Position numbers and translations under genes: made by a program. From positions 1 to 54,560 of the forward strand of contig DASXEJ010000102.1 of assembly GCA_036490175.1 (NCBI GenBank): a DNA stretch of 54,560 nucleotides. Direction: 5' to 3'. Positions within the stretch are counted from its first letter, which is position 1. Every line of letters begins with the position of its first letter. Of the stretch, positions 36,964 to 45,387 are shown piece after piece. The stretch is from Pirellulales bacterium. Its GTDB lineage: Bacteria > Planctomycetota > Planctomycetia > Pirellulales > JACPPG01. The notes under the pieces were generated by a model. That model was not told the origin of the DNA and searched no databases. It saw only the letters and a list, made by a program, of their open reading frames with translations.

Positions 36964-37437
36964 ATGTGGGAGCGAGCGATGCCGCGGATCCTGCTGTGCC
37001 TGTTGGCGACATCGGGCGCGCTGGTGGCCGCGACAACCGCCCAGTCTGAGGACAAGCCGGCCCAGAAGAAAGAAGACGGGCGCCTGACAATGGAAGCGGC
37101 GCGCAAGCTCAAGTCGCCGGTCCCTTTTAGCAAAGCATCGATCGCGCGCGGCAAGACGCTGTACACACGCGATTGTACGGAATGCCACGGCGCCGACGGC
37201 AAGTCGCTGGTGGACGTCGTGGCGAACGCCACGGATCTGACTGAGCCCAAGCTGTGGAAAAGCGGCACGACCGAGGGAGAAGTTTTCCGTAGCATTCGCG
37301 ATGGCGCGGGCGAAGCCATGCCTCCGTTTAGTCAAAAGGTGGAAAAGGAAGAGGACCTTTGGCACATGGTGAATTTTCTGCGCAGCCTGTGGCCCGATGC
37401 CGAGCGACCGAAGCTACAGGAAGCCAAGTCCAATTAA
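36964..37437 (+). CDS. Exported mono-haem cytochrome c
   Basis: The 157-residue product has a signal peptide (ILLCLLATSGALVAATTAQS), a charged linker and one cytochrome c domain with the haem motif CTECH followed by GADG, and a candidate axial methionine in GEAMPPF. The end, LWHMVNFLRSLWP, is typical of small class I cytochromes. I chose the ATG at 36964, with AGGGGA nine bases upstream; an in-frame start at 36937 lacks this. It lies 35 bases before the exported thiamine-diphosphate enzyme, and the two are probably one operon, which suggests that it takes electrons from that enzyme (inference). Confidence 0.9.
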   Translation: MWERAMPRILLCLLATSGALVAATTAQSEDKPAQKKEDGRLTMEAARKLKSPVPFSKASIARGKTLYTRDCTECHGADGKSLVDVVANATDLTEPKLWKSGTTEGEVFRSIRDGAGEAMPPFSQKVEKEEDLWHMVNFLRSLWPDAERPKLQEAKSN

Positions 37438-37472
37438 CCGCTCCCTGCGGGGAGCCAAGGCGGAACCCAACC

Positions 37473-39440
37473 ATGAAGAACCGTAAAGCCGAGCAGGCCG
37501 AGCAACACGCTGTCGATCCCTCCCGCAGATCCTTTCTGCTTTCCTCGGCCGCCGGGGCCGGTGCCATCGTCGCCGGTATTGTGACCGAGACCAAGGCCGG
37601 AGTGCCCGCAGCCAGTATCCCTTCGATCACAATTCCCAAAGAAATAACGGAATCCGTGAAGGAACCGGCCAAGCCGGGTTCGTTTGAAGGTCCTGGCATG
37701 ACAGGTGCCGAGGTCTTCGCCACGCTCTGCAAGGAAGAAGAACTGGCCGCGCTGTTCTGCTGTCCGGGCAATTATACCGTCATCAACGCCCTGGCCGCGG
37801 CGGGTGTGCCCAGCTATGGCGGGCGGTGTGAAGGTTCGATGTGCGCGGCCGCCGACGGATTCTCGCGCGCCACGGGCGAAGTCACGGCTTGCTCAGGAAC
37901 CGAGGGGCCGGGCTTGACCAACATGATCATGAACATCGCCTCGGCGGCGGCCGCGCGCACGCCGCTCTTGGTGCTGGCCAGCAACATGCAGATAGCCGGC
38001 GACGACCGCGAGACGTTCATTCAGACGGGCTACCAGCAGCCGCTGACAACCGGAATGAAGAAATACGGCAAACGATTGATCGCGCCGGATCGAGTCTGGG
38101 AATATGGAGCCTACGCGTTCCGCAACTTGAAATCGGGCGTCCCCAGCCCGGTGCATTTGGATTTTCCCGGCGAAGTGGCTCGCGCCCGCTTCAATGACCC
38201 TACGAAGCTGAAAGATTATTACGCCAAAGACAAATATCGCAGCGAGTCGCAACCGCAACCTGCCGCTAAAGACGTCGAAAAGGCACTCGATTTGATCAGT
38301 CGCGCCGAACGGCCGCTGCTCGTGGCGGGACAGGGCGTGTTCCAGAACAAGGCTTGGGAAGCGCTGCTGAAGGCCGCCGAGAAAAACGAATTGGCCGTGG
38401 TCACATCGGGTCCGACGCGCGGACATTTTCCCGACGACCACCGCCTTTCCGGTGCGTTAACGCCTGACGCGATGATGAGCGCGGACCTGGTCATCTTCGT
38501 TGGCCAGTATTGCATGCCGACTCCGGGCGAATATCGCTTCAACCCGGACATCAAAACGATCCGGGTTCATCCGGTGCCGGAAGACTTGGGGCGGAATTGG
38601 CCGCTCGACCTGGGAATCGTCAGCAGCGAGAAGGCCTTCCTCGAAGCTCTGGCCGATTTGCTGCCGAGTCGCAAGCGAGAAGCCTGGGTCAACGAGCTCG
38701 CGACCGCGCGGCAAAAGTACGACAAGATGCTCAACGATCAGTACGAGCTGGGATTGAAGTACAGCCACGATACGAATCATCTGCATCCTGCCGTGCTCTG
38801 TAAGGAAGTACACGACTTCTTCTACAAAGGAGAGATCGATCCCAAGCAGACGGTGATGGGCGCGGGGGGTTGGACTATTGGTGTGCATGCCGGCCGCTGG
38901 CAACGGGCATACCGTCCGGGGCAAGGCATTGTTTGCCCGTACCAGTACGGTGCCATTGGCCCTGACCTTGCCATGATGATTGGAGCGAGCGCCGCCGTGC
39001 AGCGCGGGGTGGGTCCACAGGCTCCCTACAAAGGCGCGCCGACGGTTTGCGTGAGTAGCGACGCAGGAATCGCCTACAGCCTGTTCGAGCTGGATACCGC
39101 GGCGAAGTACAAGATTCCCGTCATCGGCATCATTTACAACAACGACTCCTGGGGAATGTGGCCGAGCGCTGTTTCCTCAGCCCGATCGATGCACATGTAT
39201 CTGTTTCAGGAGAACCTTCGCTACGACCAGATGGCCCAAGGCCTGGGCGCGCGCGGCGAATATGTGCGTACGCCCGAGGAACTCCGCGAGGCCTTGCACC
39301 GCAGCTACCAGGCCGCTTCCAAGGAAAACATGTCGACGTTGATCAATTGCCAGGCGCTGCGCGACTTCACCTCGGCCAAGAACTATCCGCCGGGTGTTTC
39401 GCTGAATCCCGAGCCCGGCTGCGGCGCGGTCGCACACTAG
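37473..39440 (+). CDS. Tat-exported thiamine-diphosphate-dependent enzyme (acetolactate synthase-like fold)
   Basis: The 655-residue product begins with a twin-arginine signal (PSRRSFLLSSAAGAGAIVAG, Arg18-Arg19), unusual for this normally cytosolic fold. Three domains follow: an N-terminal pyrimidine-binding domain with the conserved glutamate in RCEGSMCAAADGFSRATGE; a middle domain (AERPLLVAGQG); and a C-terminal pyrophosphate domain with Asp in SSDAGIAYSLFELDT and the metal-binding NN in IIYNNDSWGMW. The usual GDG is SDA here, though the metal-binding Asp is kept. It resembles acetolactate synthase, pyruvate oxidase and oxalyl-CoA decarboxylase. With a cytochrome c next to it, oxidative decarboxylation of a 2-oxo acid in the periplasm is a reasonable guess, not a demonstrated role. 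Confidence 0.85.
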   Translation: MKNRKAEQAEQHAVDPSRRSFLLSSAAGAGAIVAGIVTETKAGVPAASIPSITIPKEITESVKEPAKPGSFEGPGMTGAEVFATLCKEEELAALFCCPGNYTVINALAAAGVPSYGGRCEGSMCAAADGFSRATGEVTACSGTEGPGLTNMIMNIASAAAARTPLLVLASNMQIAGDDRETFIQTGYQQPLTTGMKKYGKRLIAPDRVWEYGAYAFRNLKSGVPSPVHLDFPGEVARARFNDPTKLKDYYAKDKYRSESQPQPAAKDVEKALDLISRAERPLLVAGQGVFQNKAWEALLKAAEKNELAVVTSGPTRGHFPDDHRLSGALTPDAMMSADLVIFVGQYCMPTPGEYRFNPDIKTIRVHPVPEDLGRNWPLDLGIVSSEKAFLEALADLLPSRKREAWVNELATARQKYDKMLNDQYELGLKYSHDTNHLHPAVLCKEVHDFFYKGEIDPKQTVMGAGGWTIGVHAGRWQRAYRPGQGIVCPYQYGAIGPDLAMMIGASAAVQRGVGPQAPYKGAPTVCVSSDAGIAYSLFELDTAAKYKIPVIGIIYNNDSWGMWPSAVSSARSMHMYLFQENLRYDQMAQGLGARGEYVRTPEELREALHRSYQAASKENMSTLINCQALRDFTSAKNYPPGVSLNPEPGCGAVAH

Positions 39441-39491
39441 ATGTCGTGAAGATTCGCTCGCGCTAGATGACCGGCGGAATCCGCCACTGGT

Positions 39492-40568
39492 TCAGCATGC
39501 GCCGCGACGGAACAACACAGCGGGAATCGTCTTCAGGATCAACTTCAGGTCCGAGAGCAAAGAGCGCGACCGGATGTATTCCACGTCCATGCGGGCCCAT
39601 TCCGAAAACGAAACTTTCGATCGTCCTCGCACCTGCCAGATGCAGGTCAAGCCAGGCGTGACATCGAGCCGACGTCGCTGCCAGGCCTCGCAACGGTTCG
39701 ATTCATCGCACGGTAGCGGCCGCGGGCCGACCAGCGACATGTCGCCCAGCAGCACGTTGAATAGCTGGGGAAGTTCGTCAATGCTCGTCTTACGCAGCAG
39801 GCGGCCGAGAGAGGTTACCCGCGGGTCCTTGGCCATCTTAAAGGCCGGACCATCCTGCTCGCTCCGAGCACGCAACTCGGCCTTCTGGCTTTCGGCGTCC
39901 ACGCACATCGTGCGAAATTTGTAGATCTTGAAGGGGCGCCCGCTGATCGTATCGCGCCGTTGCGTGAAAAACACGGGACCTGGTGACGTGATCTTGATCG
40001 CCGTAGCCGCCACCAGCATGACCGGCGCGGCAATTGTCAGGCCGACGAACGCACCGACGATGTCCAGGCCTCGCTTCCAGGCCGGCAATGGCTGCATGAA
40101 CAGCACTTCCATGGCTTGGGCGACATACATTTTTTCCGTTTCGATTTCGTCCGGAGTGGCTTCACTCTCTAGATCGGACCGATCTCCCGAATAGACGTAC
40201 ACCTGCAACTTCGGCTGCCGATCCTTGGCAAACAGGCCGTCGCGCAGGTTGGAAGCCACCTTCCAGGCACCCTCGGCGGCGGTGTCGGGCAGAATCACGC
40301 CCAGGCGTCCTTGTCCCATCAGGCCCAGGTCGTCGGTCTCGCGCAACCGTTCTCGCAAGGCGCGCCCGATCGCCACGAGCTCTTTATCCGACGGCGTCGT
40401 GGCCAGCGTCAGTGTCAATAGACTGAATGTCGATTTGGTACGATCGCAGCGCGACCGCTCACGAGCGATGAGGGTCCGCATCGCCAGCACGGGAATGAAC
40501 ACCTCGTCGGTAAGCGATCCGGCCTTTGAGGAGAACAGGCTGCCGAGAATGTTTTTGAAGAAGGCCAT
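39492..40568 (-). CDS. Undecaprenyl-phosphate sugar-phosphate transferase with N-terminal GGDEF-like domain
   Basis: The 358-residue product has two parts. The last 200 residues are a bacterial sugar transferase (WcaJ/Pss type) with one TM (GAFVGLTIAAPVMLVAATAI), KIYKFRTM, the RLLRKTSIDELPQLFNVL motif and SLVGPRPLP. It loads the first sugar phosphate on the lipid carrier for exopolysaccharide. The first 150 residues resemble a GGDEF fold (STFSLLTLTLA, GRALRERLRETDDLGLMG, GRLGVILPDT), but the GGDEF signature position reads MGQGR, so cyclase activity is not expected. The ATG at 40568 is favoured over a start at 40658 for lack of conserved residues upstream. It is divergent from the chain-length gene. 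Confidence 0.88.
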   Translation of the reverse strand: MAFFKNILGSLFSSKAGSLTDEVFIPVLAMRTLIARERSRCDRTKSTFSLLTLTLATTPSDKELVAIGRALRERLRETDDLGLMGQGRLGVILPDTAAEGAWKVASNLRDGLFAKDRQPKLQVYVYSGDRSDLESEATPDEIETEKMYVAQAMEVLFMQPLPAWKRGLDIVGAFVGLTIAAPVMLVAATAIKITSPGPVFFTQRRDTISGRPFKIYKFRTMCVDAESQKAELRARSEQDGPAFKMAKDPRVTSLGRLLRKTSIDELPQLFNVLLGDMSLVGPRPLPCDESNRCEAWQRRRLDVTPGLTCIWQVRGRSKVSFSEWARMDVEYIRSRSLLSDLKLILKTIPAVLFRRGAC

Positions 40569-41001
40569 GTGATATTCGAGAGATTGAATCGGGTTGCGAA
40601 GCTGTAATTCCCTCATCGCGAGGGGCCGTCGGCGCGGGGCATCACACCCGTTGCCCACCGGAGGGCGATGCCGCGTATCTCTACTAGTTCTCTAGGTCAC
40701 TGACAGGGTCAGGCCGGACGCAGGAAGTCGACGTTGCTGCAATACGCGAGGTTCTGTACCGCCGTTGGTCGTGACAGTTCGGCTTGTACTAGAGAGCGCG
40801 GTTATCAGGTTGCACCACTCGGGTCTTGCCTAGTCGTGTGATGCGGTCTTTACGGGCTGACAGCTGCTTCTTGCGGCACAATCGAACATTTTGCGGCGGG
40901 GCGACGATCGTCGGCAGCATGAGCGCCGGTTATGACATAAACTTTTCTGCCTAGGGGTAAACGCATTACTTGCTGAGAATACTCGTAGAGGAACATTCGT
41001 C
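40569..41001. promoter_or_regulatory. Divergent intergenic region of the exopolysaccharide locus
   Basis: This 433-base stretch separates the two divergent exopolysaccharide transcripts and must hold their promoters. I looked for sigma-54 type -24/-12 boxes and long palindromes and found none convincing. The ribosome site AGAGGA precedes the plus-strand start. Confidence 0.45.
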
Positions 41002-42495
41002 ATGTCCAGTGCAACCCATCCGTTTGCCAGTCCGGCGGATTTTATTCGCGCTCTTGTCGGGCATCCGCGTCGCGTGCTGCTGCCGGCGGTCGTGATCGCG
41101 GGGCTGGTCGGCGTCTACGCGGCGGTCAAGCCCGACGTGTGGGAAGCCACGCAGCCGTTCGTGTTGCGCAACGAAGCGGCCGGCAATCAAGAATCGCTGG
41201 GCAAGTTCCGCTATCCCGAAGAGCTGAAAACCAAGCAAGAAACAGTCCTCGAACTCGGCAAGAGCAACGGCGTTCTGGCCGGCGCGCTAGCCAAGGTCGG
41301 ACCGCCAGCCGGCGATCACGACGCCGCGACCTGGCCCACACCCCAGGACGTGGTCGATTTGCGACGCTCGGTCAAGGTGACGCCTCCCAAGGGGGTCGAG
41401 CTGGGCGCGACCGAGATGTTCTACATCAAAGTCAAAGCGGAAGATCGTATCCGCGCCGAGCAACTGTCCGCCGCCGTGGCCGAACAATTGCAAATCGCCT
41501 TGCAGCGTTTGCGGTCCGATCGCGCGCAGAGCATGATCGACGAATTGGCCAAGGCCGTGGCCGTGAACGAAAGCGATCTCGAGGTAGCGACCGCCAGTAT
41601 GGCCGAGCTGGAAAAATCGGTCGGCGAAGACCTTTCGGAACTACGTAATCTGCAGGAATTGCCCTCGGGCGACAGCGATATTCGCCGCCGCACCGTGGAA
41701 ATCGAAAACGAGCTCCGTCGCGCCCAGAACGAAGAACGCAACGATCGCGAGCTGCTCAAACTGCTGACCGCCGCGCAACTAGATCCGGAAAAACTGCTGG
41801 CCACGCCCAACCGGCTGCTCGATTCGCAACCCGCTTTGCGACGGCTGAAGGAAGGGCTGGTCGATGCACAGCTGAAGTCGGCCGATTTGGTGGGTCGACT
41901 GGCCGAAGAGCATCCCATGGCCCGGGCGGCCCGCAATTCCGAGATCGAGATTCGCCACAATCTGCACGACGAAATCGCCTCGGCCAGCCAAGGCGTCGAG
42001 GCCAATTTACAGCTCACTTCGGCTCACGTGACGGCTTTGCAAGAACGGCTGGCCGGCGAGAAACTGCGTTTGGAGCGGATCGCCACGGTGCGCGGCAAAT
42101 ACGCCAATCTGTCGGCCGCCGTGAAGCATCGCACGCTGTTGCTCGAAGCTTCGCAGCGCGATCTGGCGGCGGCTCGCGGAGCCAAAGCCGCGGCGCAAAT
42201 CTCTAGTGTGATTACCCCCATCGACACGCCCGATGCCGGCGTGCAGCCGACCGGACCGAGCCGCGCCATGCTGATCGCGGCCGGTGTCGTGGGGGGCTTA
42301 ATTTGCGGGCTGGGCGTGCTGTTCCTGACGCTACAACCAGTACCCACCGCATCATCGGCAAATCCGACATACCCCGAAGACCGCGAATCCAACGCCCGCC
42401 GCCGGCAAGAAGCCGGACGCCAGCTTCGGAGGGGGCTATCTTTCAGCGAAGCTTTACAACGAACCAACGAACCGGTCAGCTCCGCGCACGAATAG
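41002..42495 (+). CDS. Polysaccharide chain-length determinant (Wzz/GumC-like) protein
   Basis: The 497-residue product has an N-terminal TM (VLLPAVVIAGLVGVYAAV, about residues 30-47), a short beta-rich segment with PDVWEATQPFVL typical of Wzz proteins, a long periplasmic coiled coil (about residues 150-410, many heptads, e.g. AVNESDLEVATASMAELEKS) and a second TM (AMLIAAGVVGGLICGLGVLF, about 420-440). It lacks a tyrosine-kinase domain. Proteins of this type set the length of, and help export, exopolysaccharide. AGAGGA lies ten bases before the ATG. It is followed by the polymerase-like gene after 102 bases. Confidence 0.88.
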   Translation: MSSATHPFASPADFIRALVGHPRRVLLPAVVIAGLVGVYAAVKPDVWEATQPFVLRNEAAGNQESLGKFRYPEELKTKQETVLELGKSNGVLAGALAKVGPPAGDHDAATWPTPQDVVDLRRSVKVTPPKGVELGATEMFYIKVKAEDRIRAEQLSAAVAEQLQIALQRLRSDRAQSMIDELAKAVAVNESDLEVATASMAELEKSVGEDLSELRNLQELPSGDSDIRRRTVEIENELRRAQNEERNDRELLKLLTAAQLDPEKLLATPNRLLDSQPALRRLKEGLVDAQLKSADLVGRLAEEHPMARAARNSEIEIRHNLHDEIASASQGVEANLQLTSAHVTALQERLAGEKLRLERIATVRGKYANLSAAVKHRTLLLEASQRDLAAARGAKAAAQISSVITPIDTPDAGVQPTGPSRAMLIAAGVVGGLICGLGVLFLTLQPVPTASSANPTYPEDRESNARRRQEAGRQLRRGLSFSEALQRTNEPVSSAHE

Positions 42496-42597
42496 CTACT
42501 GTCGCATCGACACTCTCACGGGTGATCACGGCGGCCGTCGCATTCGTAGCGACGGCCGCCGTGACGTTCTTTACCAACCTCGAATTGCGACCTGCGC

Positions 42598-43986
42598 ATG
42601 ATCGACTTGATACTTATCCTCGCTGTGGCGGGCTCGATTTGGGGCGGCATTCTGCTGGTGCGCGGTTCGCTGCATGCCGGCTGCCTGGCCTATCTGCTTT
42701 CGGCGGCCTGCTTTGGCTTCTACTTCGCTAGCTTTCACGTGGGACCGCTGCCGTTGACGATCGACCGTGTCGTAATGGTCGTGTTGGCGTTGGCCTTCGT
42801 CTTGCAATGGCGACTGGGGCGCGTACCTCTTAAGCCTATCGACACCGGGGATATGCTGGCCTTCAGCCTGCTTGGGCTGTTCATGGTGAGTTTCGCCATG
42901 TCGATTGGTGAATCGAGCTCGAAGCAGTTGCTCGTATCGGCTTATCGGCTACTAGGCGGTTACGCGATGCCGATCGCGGTCTATTGGATTGGCCGGCAAG
43001 CGCCGCTTTCGGAAGCGACCTCGCGCAGAATTCAGATCGCGCTAGGCGCATTCGGCATTTATCTGGCTGTAATGGCCGTGCTGGAAGTGACGGCCCAGTG
43101 GGGTCTCGTGTTTCCCAAGCACATCGCCGATCCGAAGCTCGGCATTCACTTTGGACGGGCCCGAGGTCCGATGTTGCAATCGGTCAGCATGGGTCTCACG
43201 CTGGGAATCTGCCTGCTAAGCGCCGTGGTGGTCGGCATTCGATCGTCTCGGCCTGGTCAGTTGCTGTTGATGTTGTTACTGCCGGTCTACGCACTCGGCA
43301 TTTACTTGACGTACACGCGTAGTGTGTGGATCGGCGTCGGACTTGGCCTGATGACTGTACTGGGCTTGCTGCTGCCCGTGGCCTGGCGCAAATGGGTGCT
43401 GGCCGGAGCTGCCACCGCCGGGCTGGTAGTCGGAGCCTCGAAATTCGAGCAAATCCTGGCATTCGAACGCGAATTTTCCGCCGCCGGAACCAAGGAGTCC
43501 GCCGAGGCCCGGGTGAGCTTCGTCTATGTGTCATGGATGATGTTTCTAGACCATCCGCTGCTGGGTAGCGGATTCGGCACCTTCGAGGAAGGCAAGCTTC
43601 CTTACCTCGACGACCGCGAGACCGATTTGAAGCTGCAGACGATTCGCACCTGGTCGCATCACAATACGCTGTTAAGCATTTTGACTGAGACCGGGATCGT
43701 CGGCTTGAGTTTGTTCCTGACCATGCTTGGCTGGTTTGCACGCCAAGGCTGGCGGCTGTATCGCGATCCACGATCGCCTTCCTGGGCACGCGCCCAGGGT
43801 GCTTTGTTGTTAGGCGCGCTACCCATCTATTGTGTGCAAGCTGTCTTCCACGAGTTGTCCTATACGCCCATCGACAACTCGCTGTTGTTCTACATCGCGG
43901 GCATGACTTGCGGCCTGGTCGCCCCTGCGGCCGCCACGGCCCTGCAGCGTCAGCCGGTAGCCATCAAGGCGCATCCGGCGTACTAA
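42598..43986 (+). CDS. O-antigen ligase/polymerase-like membrane protein (Wzy/WaaL family)
   Basis: The 462-residue product is hydrophobic with about 11 predicted TM segments and one large periplasmic loop (about residues 285-360) with the family's marks: EARVSFVYVSWMMFLDHPLLGSGFGTFEEGK and a downstream WSHHNTLLSILTETGIVGLSLF segment. The conserved HN pair lies at the end of the loop. It presumably polymerises repeat units or joins the polymer on the periplasmic side. No flippase (Wzx) gene is visible in the window. The ATG at 42598 lacks a strong ribosome site; I see no better start. Confidence 0.85.
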   Translation: MIDLILILAVAGSIWGGILLVRGSLHAGCLAYLLSAACFGFYFASFHVGPLPLTIDRVVMVVLALAFVLQWRLGRVPLKPIDTGDMLAFSLLGLFMVSFAMSIGESSSKQLLVSAYRLLGGYAMPIAVYWIGRQAPLSEATSRRIQIALGAFGIYLAVMAVLEVTAQWGLVFPKHIADPKLGIHFGRARGPMLQSVSMGLTLGICLLSAVVVGIRSSRPGQLLLMLLLPVYALGIYLTYTRSVWIGVGLGLMTVLGLLLPVAWRKWVLAGAATAGLVVGASKFEQILAFEREFSAAGTKESAEARVSFVYVSWMMFLDHPLLGSGFGTFEEGKLPYLDDRETDLKLQTIRTWSHHNTLLSILTETGIVGLSLFLTMLGWFARQGWRLYRDPRSPSWARAQGALLLGALPIYCVQAVFHELSYTPIDNSLLFYIAGMTCGLVAPAAATALQRQPVAIKAHPAY

Positions 43987-44595
43987 TCCGCCATATGGCG
44001 GCGGCCGGAACGACGCCGATTGCCACGTCTTAGGCGTTTGCGCGCTCTCTCAATGCGCTCCACCCACGCAGTCGATGCGCCACTTTTAGTGCATCTATCG
44101 CGTGTCTGCGCCGCGATATCAATGCCGCCGAGACGCCGCCGGGGTCTCGGCGATGTCTAGCACCGTGCGCCACGACGTCGTGCAGCGCGCTGCATGCCGG
44201 ATCTAGACGAGCGTGCGCAGGCCGCTGGTTCTCATTTCCGACCGCGCGGCGCGCTGAATCCGTAAAATCGCGCATTTCCGCACACCTGCATCACGGCCAA
44301 GTCTCGCGCGCCCCTGTCGACTTTTCACCACGCGCGATGCGCCTCGATCTATGGCGGTGAATCCGTGCAACGCGCGAAGTTCGCGATTGTTGCCTGTGCT
44401 CAACAATTCCGCGCGCAAAGCGCGACGTGATTGAGTGAGTTGTGATCGGAACGATCGAGCCTGCAACAACTTGACGCACGGGAGACCAACTCGCGAAGAA
44501 TCCAGGCACGTGCCTTGCTTTTCCCTCCGCCGACAGTCGCGACTAGCTCGCACTAGGGGGTCGTGGCGCAAAGAGCGACACAACAGGAGCAAGGC
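43987..44595. other. Intergenic leader region upstream of the second sugar transferase
   Basis: This stretch of about 600 bases is rich in CGCGC-type words and has no recognisable gene on either strand. I looked for a JUMPstart/ops element (GGCGGTAG) and found none exact (closest GGCGGTGA at 44353). It could hold a promoter and a long 5' leader for the three downstream genes. Confidence 0.4.
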
Positions 44596-45387
44596 ATGTC
44601 ATTCGAGAATTCGTCACATACGTTCGAACCCGAATCGCAACCGCTGAATTGGGGAAGCGGTGCCGCGGCGACGAGCATTGCGCTGCCACACGCCAGGCGA
44701 TCCAAGCCTGGCAGCCAATACCGTGGGGCGTCCGAGAGAACCGGCGACACAGCCGATTTTTCCGACCTCAGGCCGTGCGGCAATCGCACTGTGACGTATC
44801 TATTCATTAAGCGGGCGATGGACATCATCGGCTCTCTCGCGGCGCTAGCATTGTTCTCGCCGGTGATCCTTCCGGCGCTGGGTGTGTTGCTGGTTACCAC
44901 CCGCGGAAGACCGTTGTTTCGCCAGGAGAGAATCGGGCTGTGTGGTCGGCGCTTCATGCTTTACAAGCTTCGCACCATGCGGATTGATGCCGATCAAGTT
45001 CAACACCTGGTAACGAACGAAAAGGACGGCCCCATCTTCAAGAACAAGCGCGATCCACGCGTGACACGCTTCGGACGATTCTTGCGTTCATTCAGCATCG
45101 ACGAGATGCCGCAACTGTGGAACATCTTGCGGGGTGAGATGTCGCTGGTCGGGCCGCGGCCGCTGCCGACGCACGAAGCGCTGAAATGCAGGGGACGCGC
45201 CCGATTACGATTTGCCCTCAAGCCCGGCCTGACCTGCTTGTGGCAAGTCAGCGGGCGCAGCGACGTAGCTTTCAAAGATTTAGTTCGCATGGATCTGTGG
45301 TATTTGCGGCGGCAAGGGTTGTGGACCGATCTGATTTTGCTGGTTCGCACGCCGCTTTGCGTCCTCAGTTGCAAAGGTGCCTATTGA
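44596..45387 (+). CDS. Undecaprenyl-phosphate sugar-phosphate transferase (second copy)
   Basis: The 263-residue product has a short variable N-terminus, a TM (DIIGSLAALALFSPVILPAL, about residues 75-95) and the bacterial sugar-transferase core: FRQERIGLCGRRFMLYKLRTM, GPIFKNKRDPRVTRFGRFL, SIDEMPQLWNIL and SLVGPRPLPTHEA. It starts polymer synthesis on the lipid carrier, like the first copy 4 kb away, but lacks the GGDEF-like domain. The ATG at 44596 is fixed by AGGAG six bases upstream. Its stop overlaps the start of the glycosyltransferase gene by one base (TGATG). Confidence 0.9.
   Translation: MSFENSSHTFEPESQPLNWGSGAAATSIALPHARRSKPGSQYRGASERTGDTADFSDLRPCGNRTVTYLFIKRAMDIIGSLAALALFSPVILPALGVLLVTTRGRPLFRQERIGLCGRRFMLYKLRTMRIDADQVQHLVTNEKDGPIFKNKRDPRVTRFGRFLRSFSIDEMPQLWNILRGEMSLVGPRPLPTHEALKCRGRARLRFALKPGLTCLWQVSGRSDVAFKDLVRMDLWYLRRQGLWTDLILLVRTPLCVLSCKGAY

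Noticed and set aside
39473..39485. Palindrome GGCGGA-A-TCCGCC between convergent genes
   Set aside because: The loop would be a single base and no T-run follows, so it cannot be called a terminator.
44203..44592. Possible 129-residue minus-strand gene between exopolysaccharide genes
   Set aside because: The product is very Arg-rich with no structure that I can see, and no ribosome site supports it.
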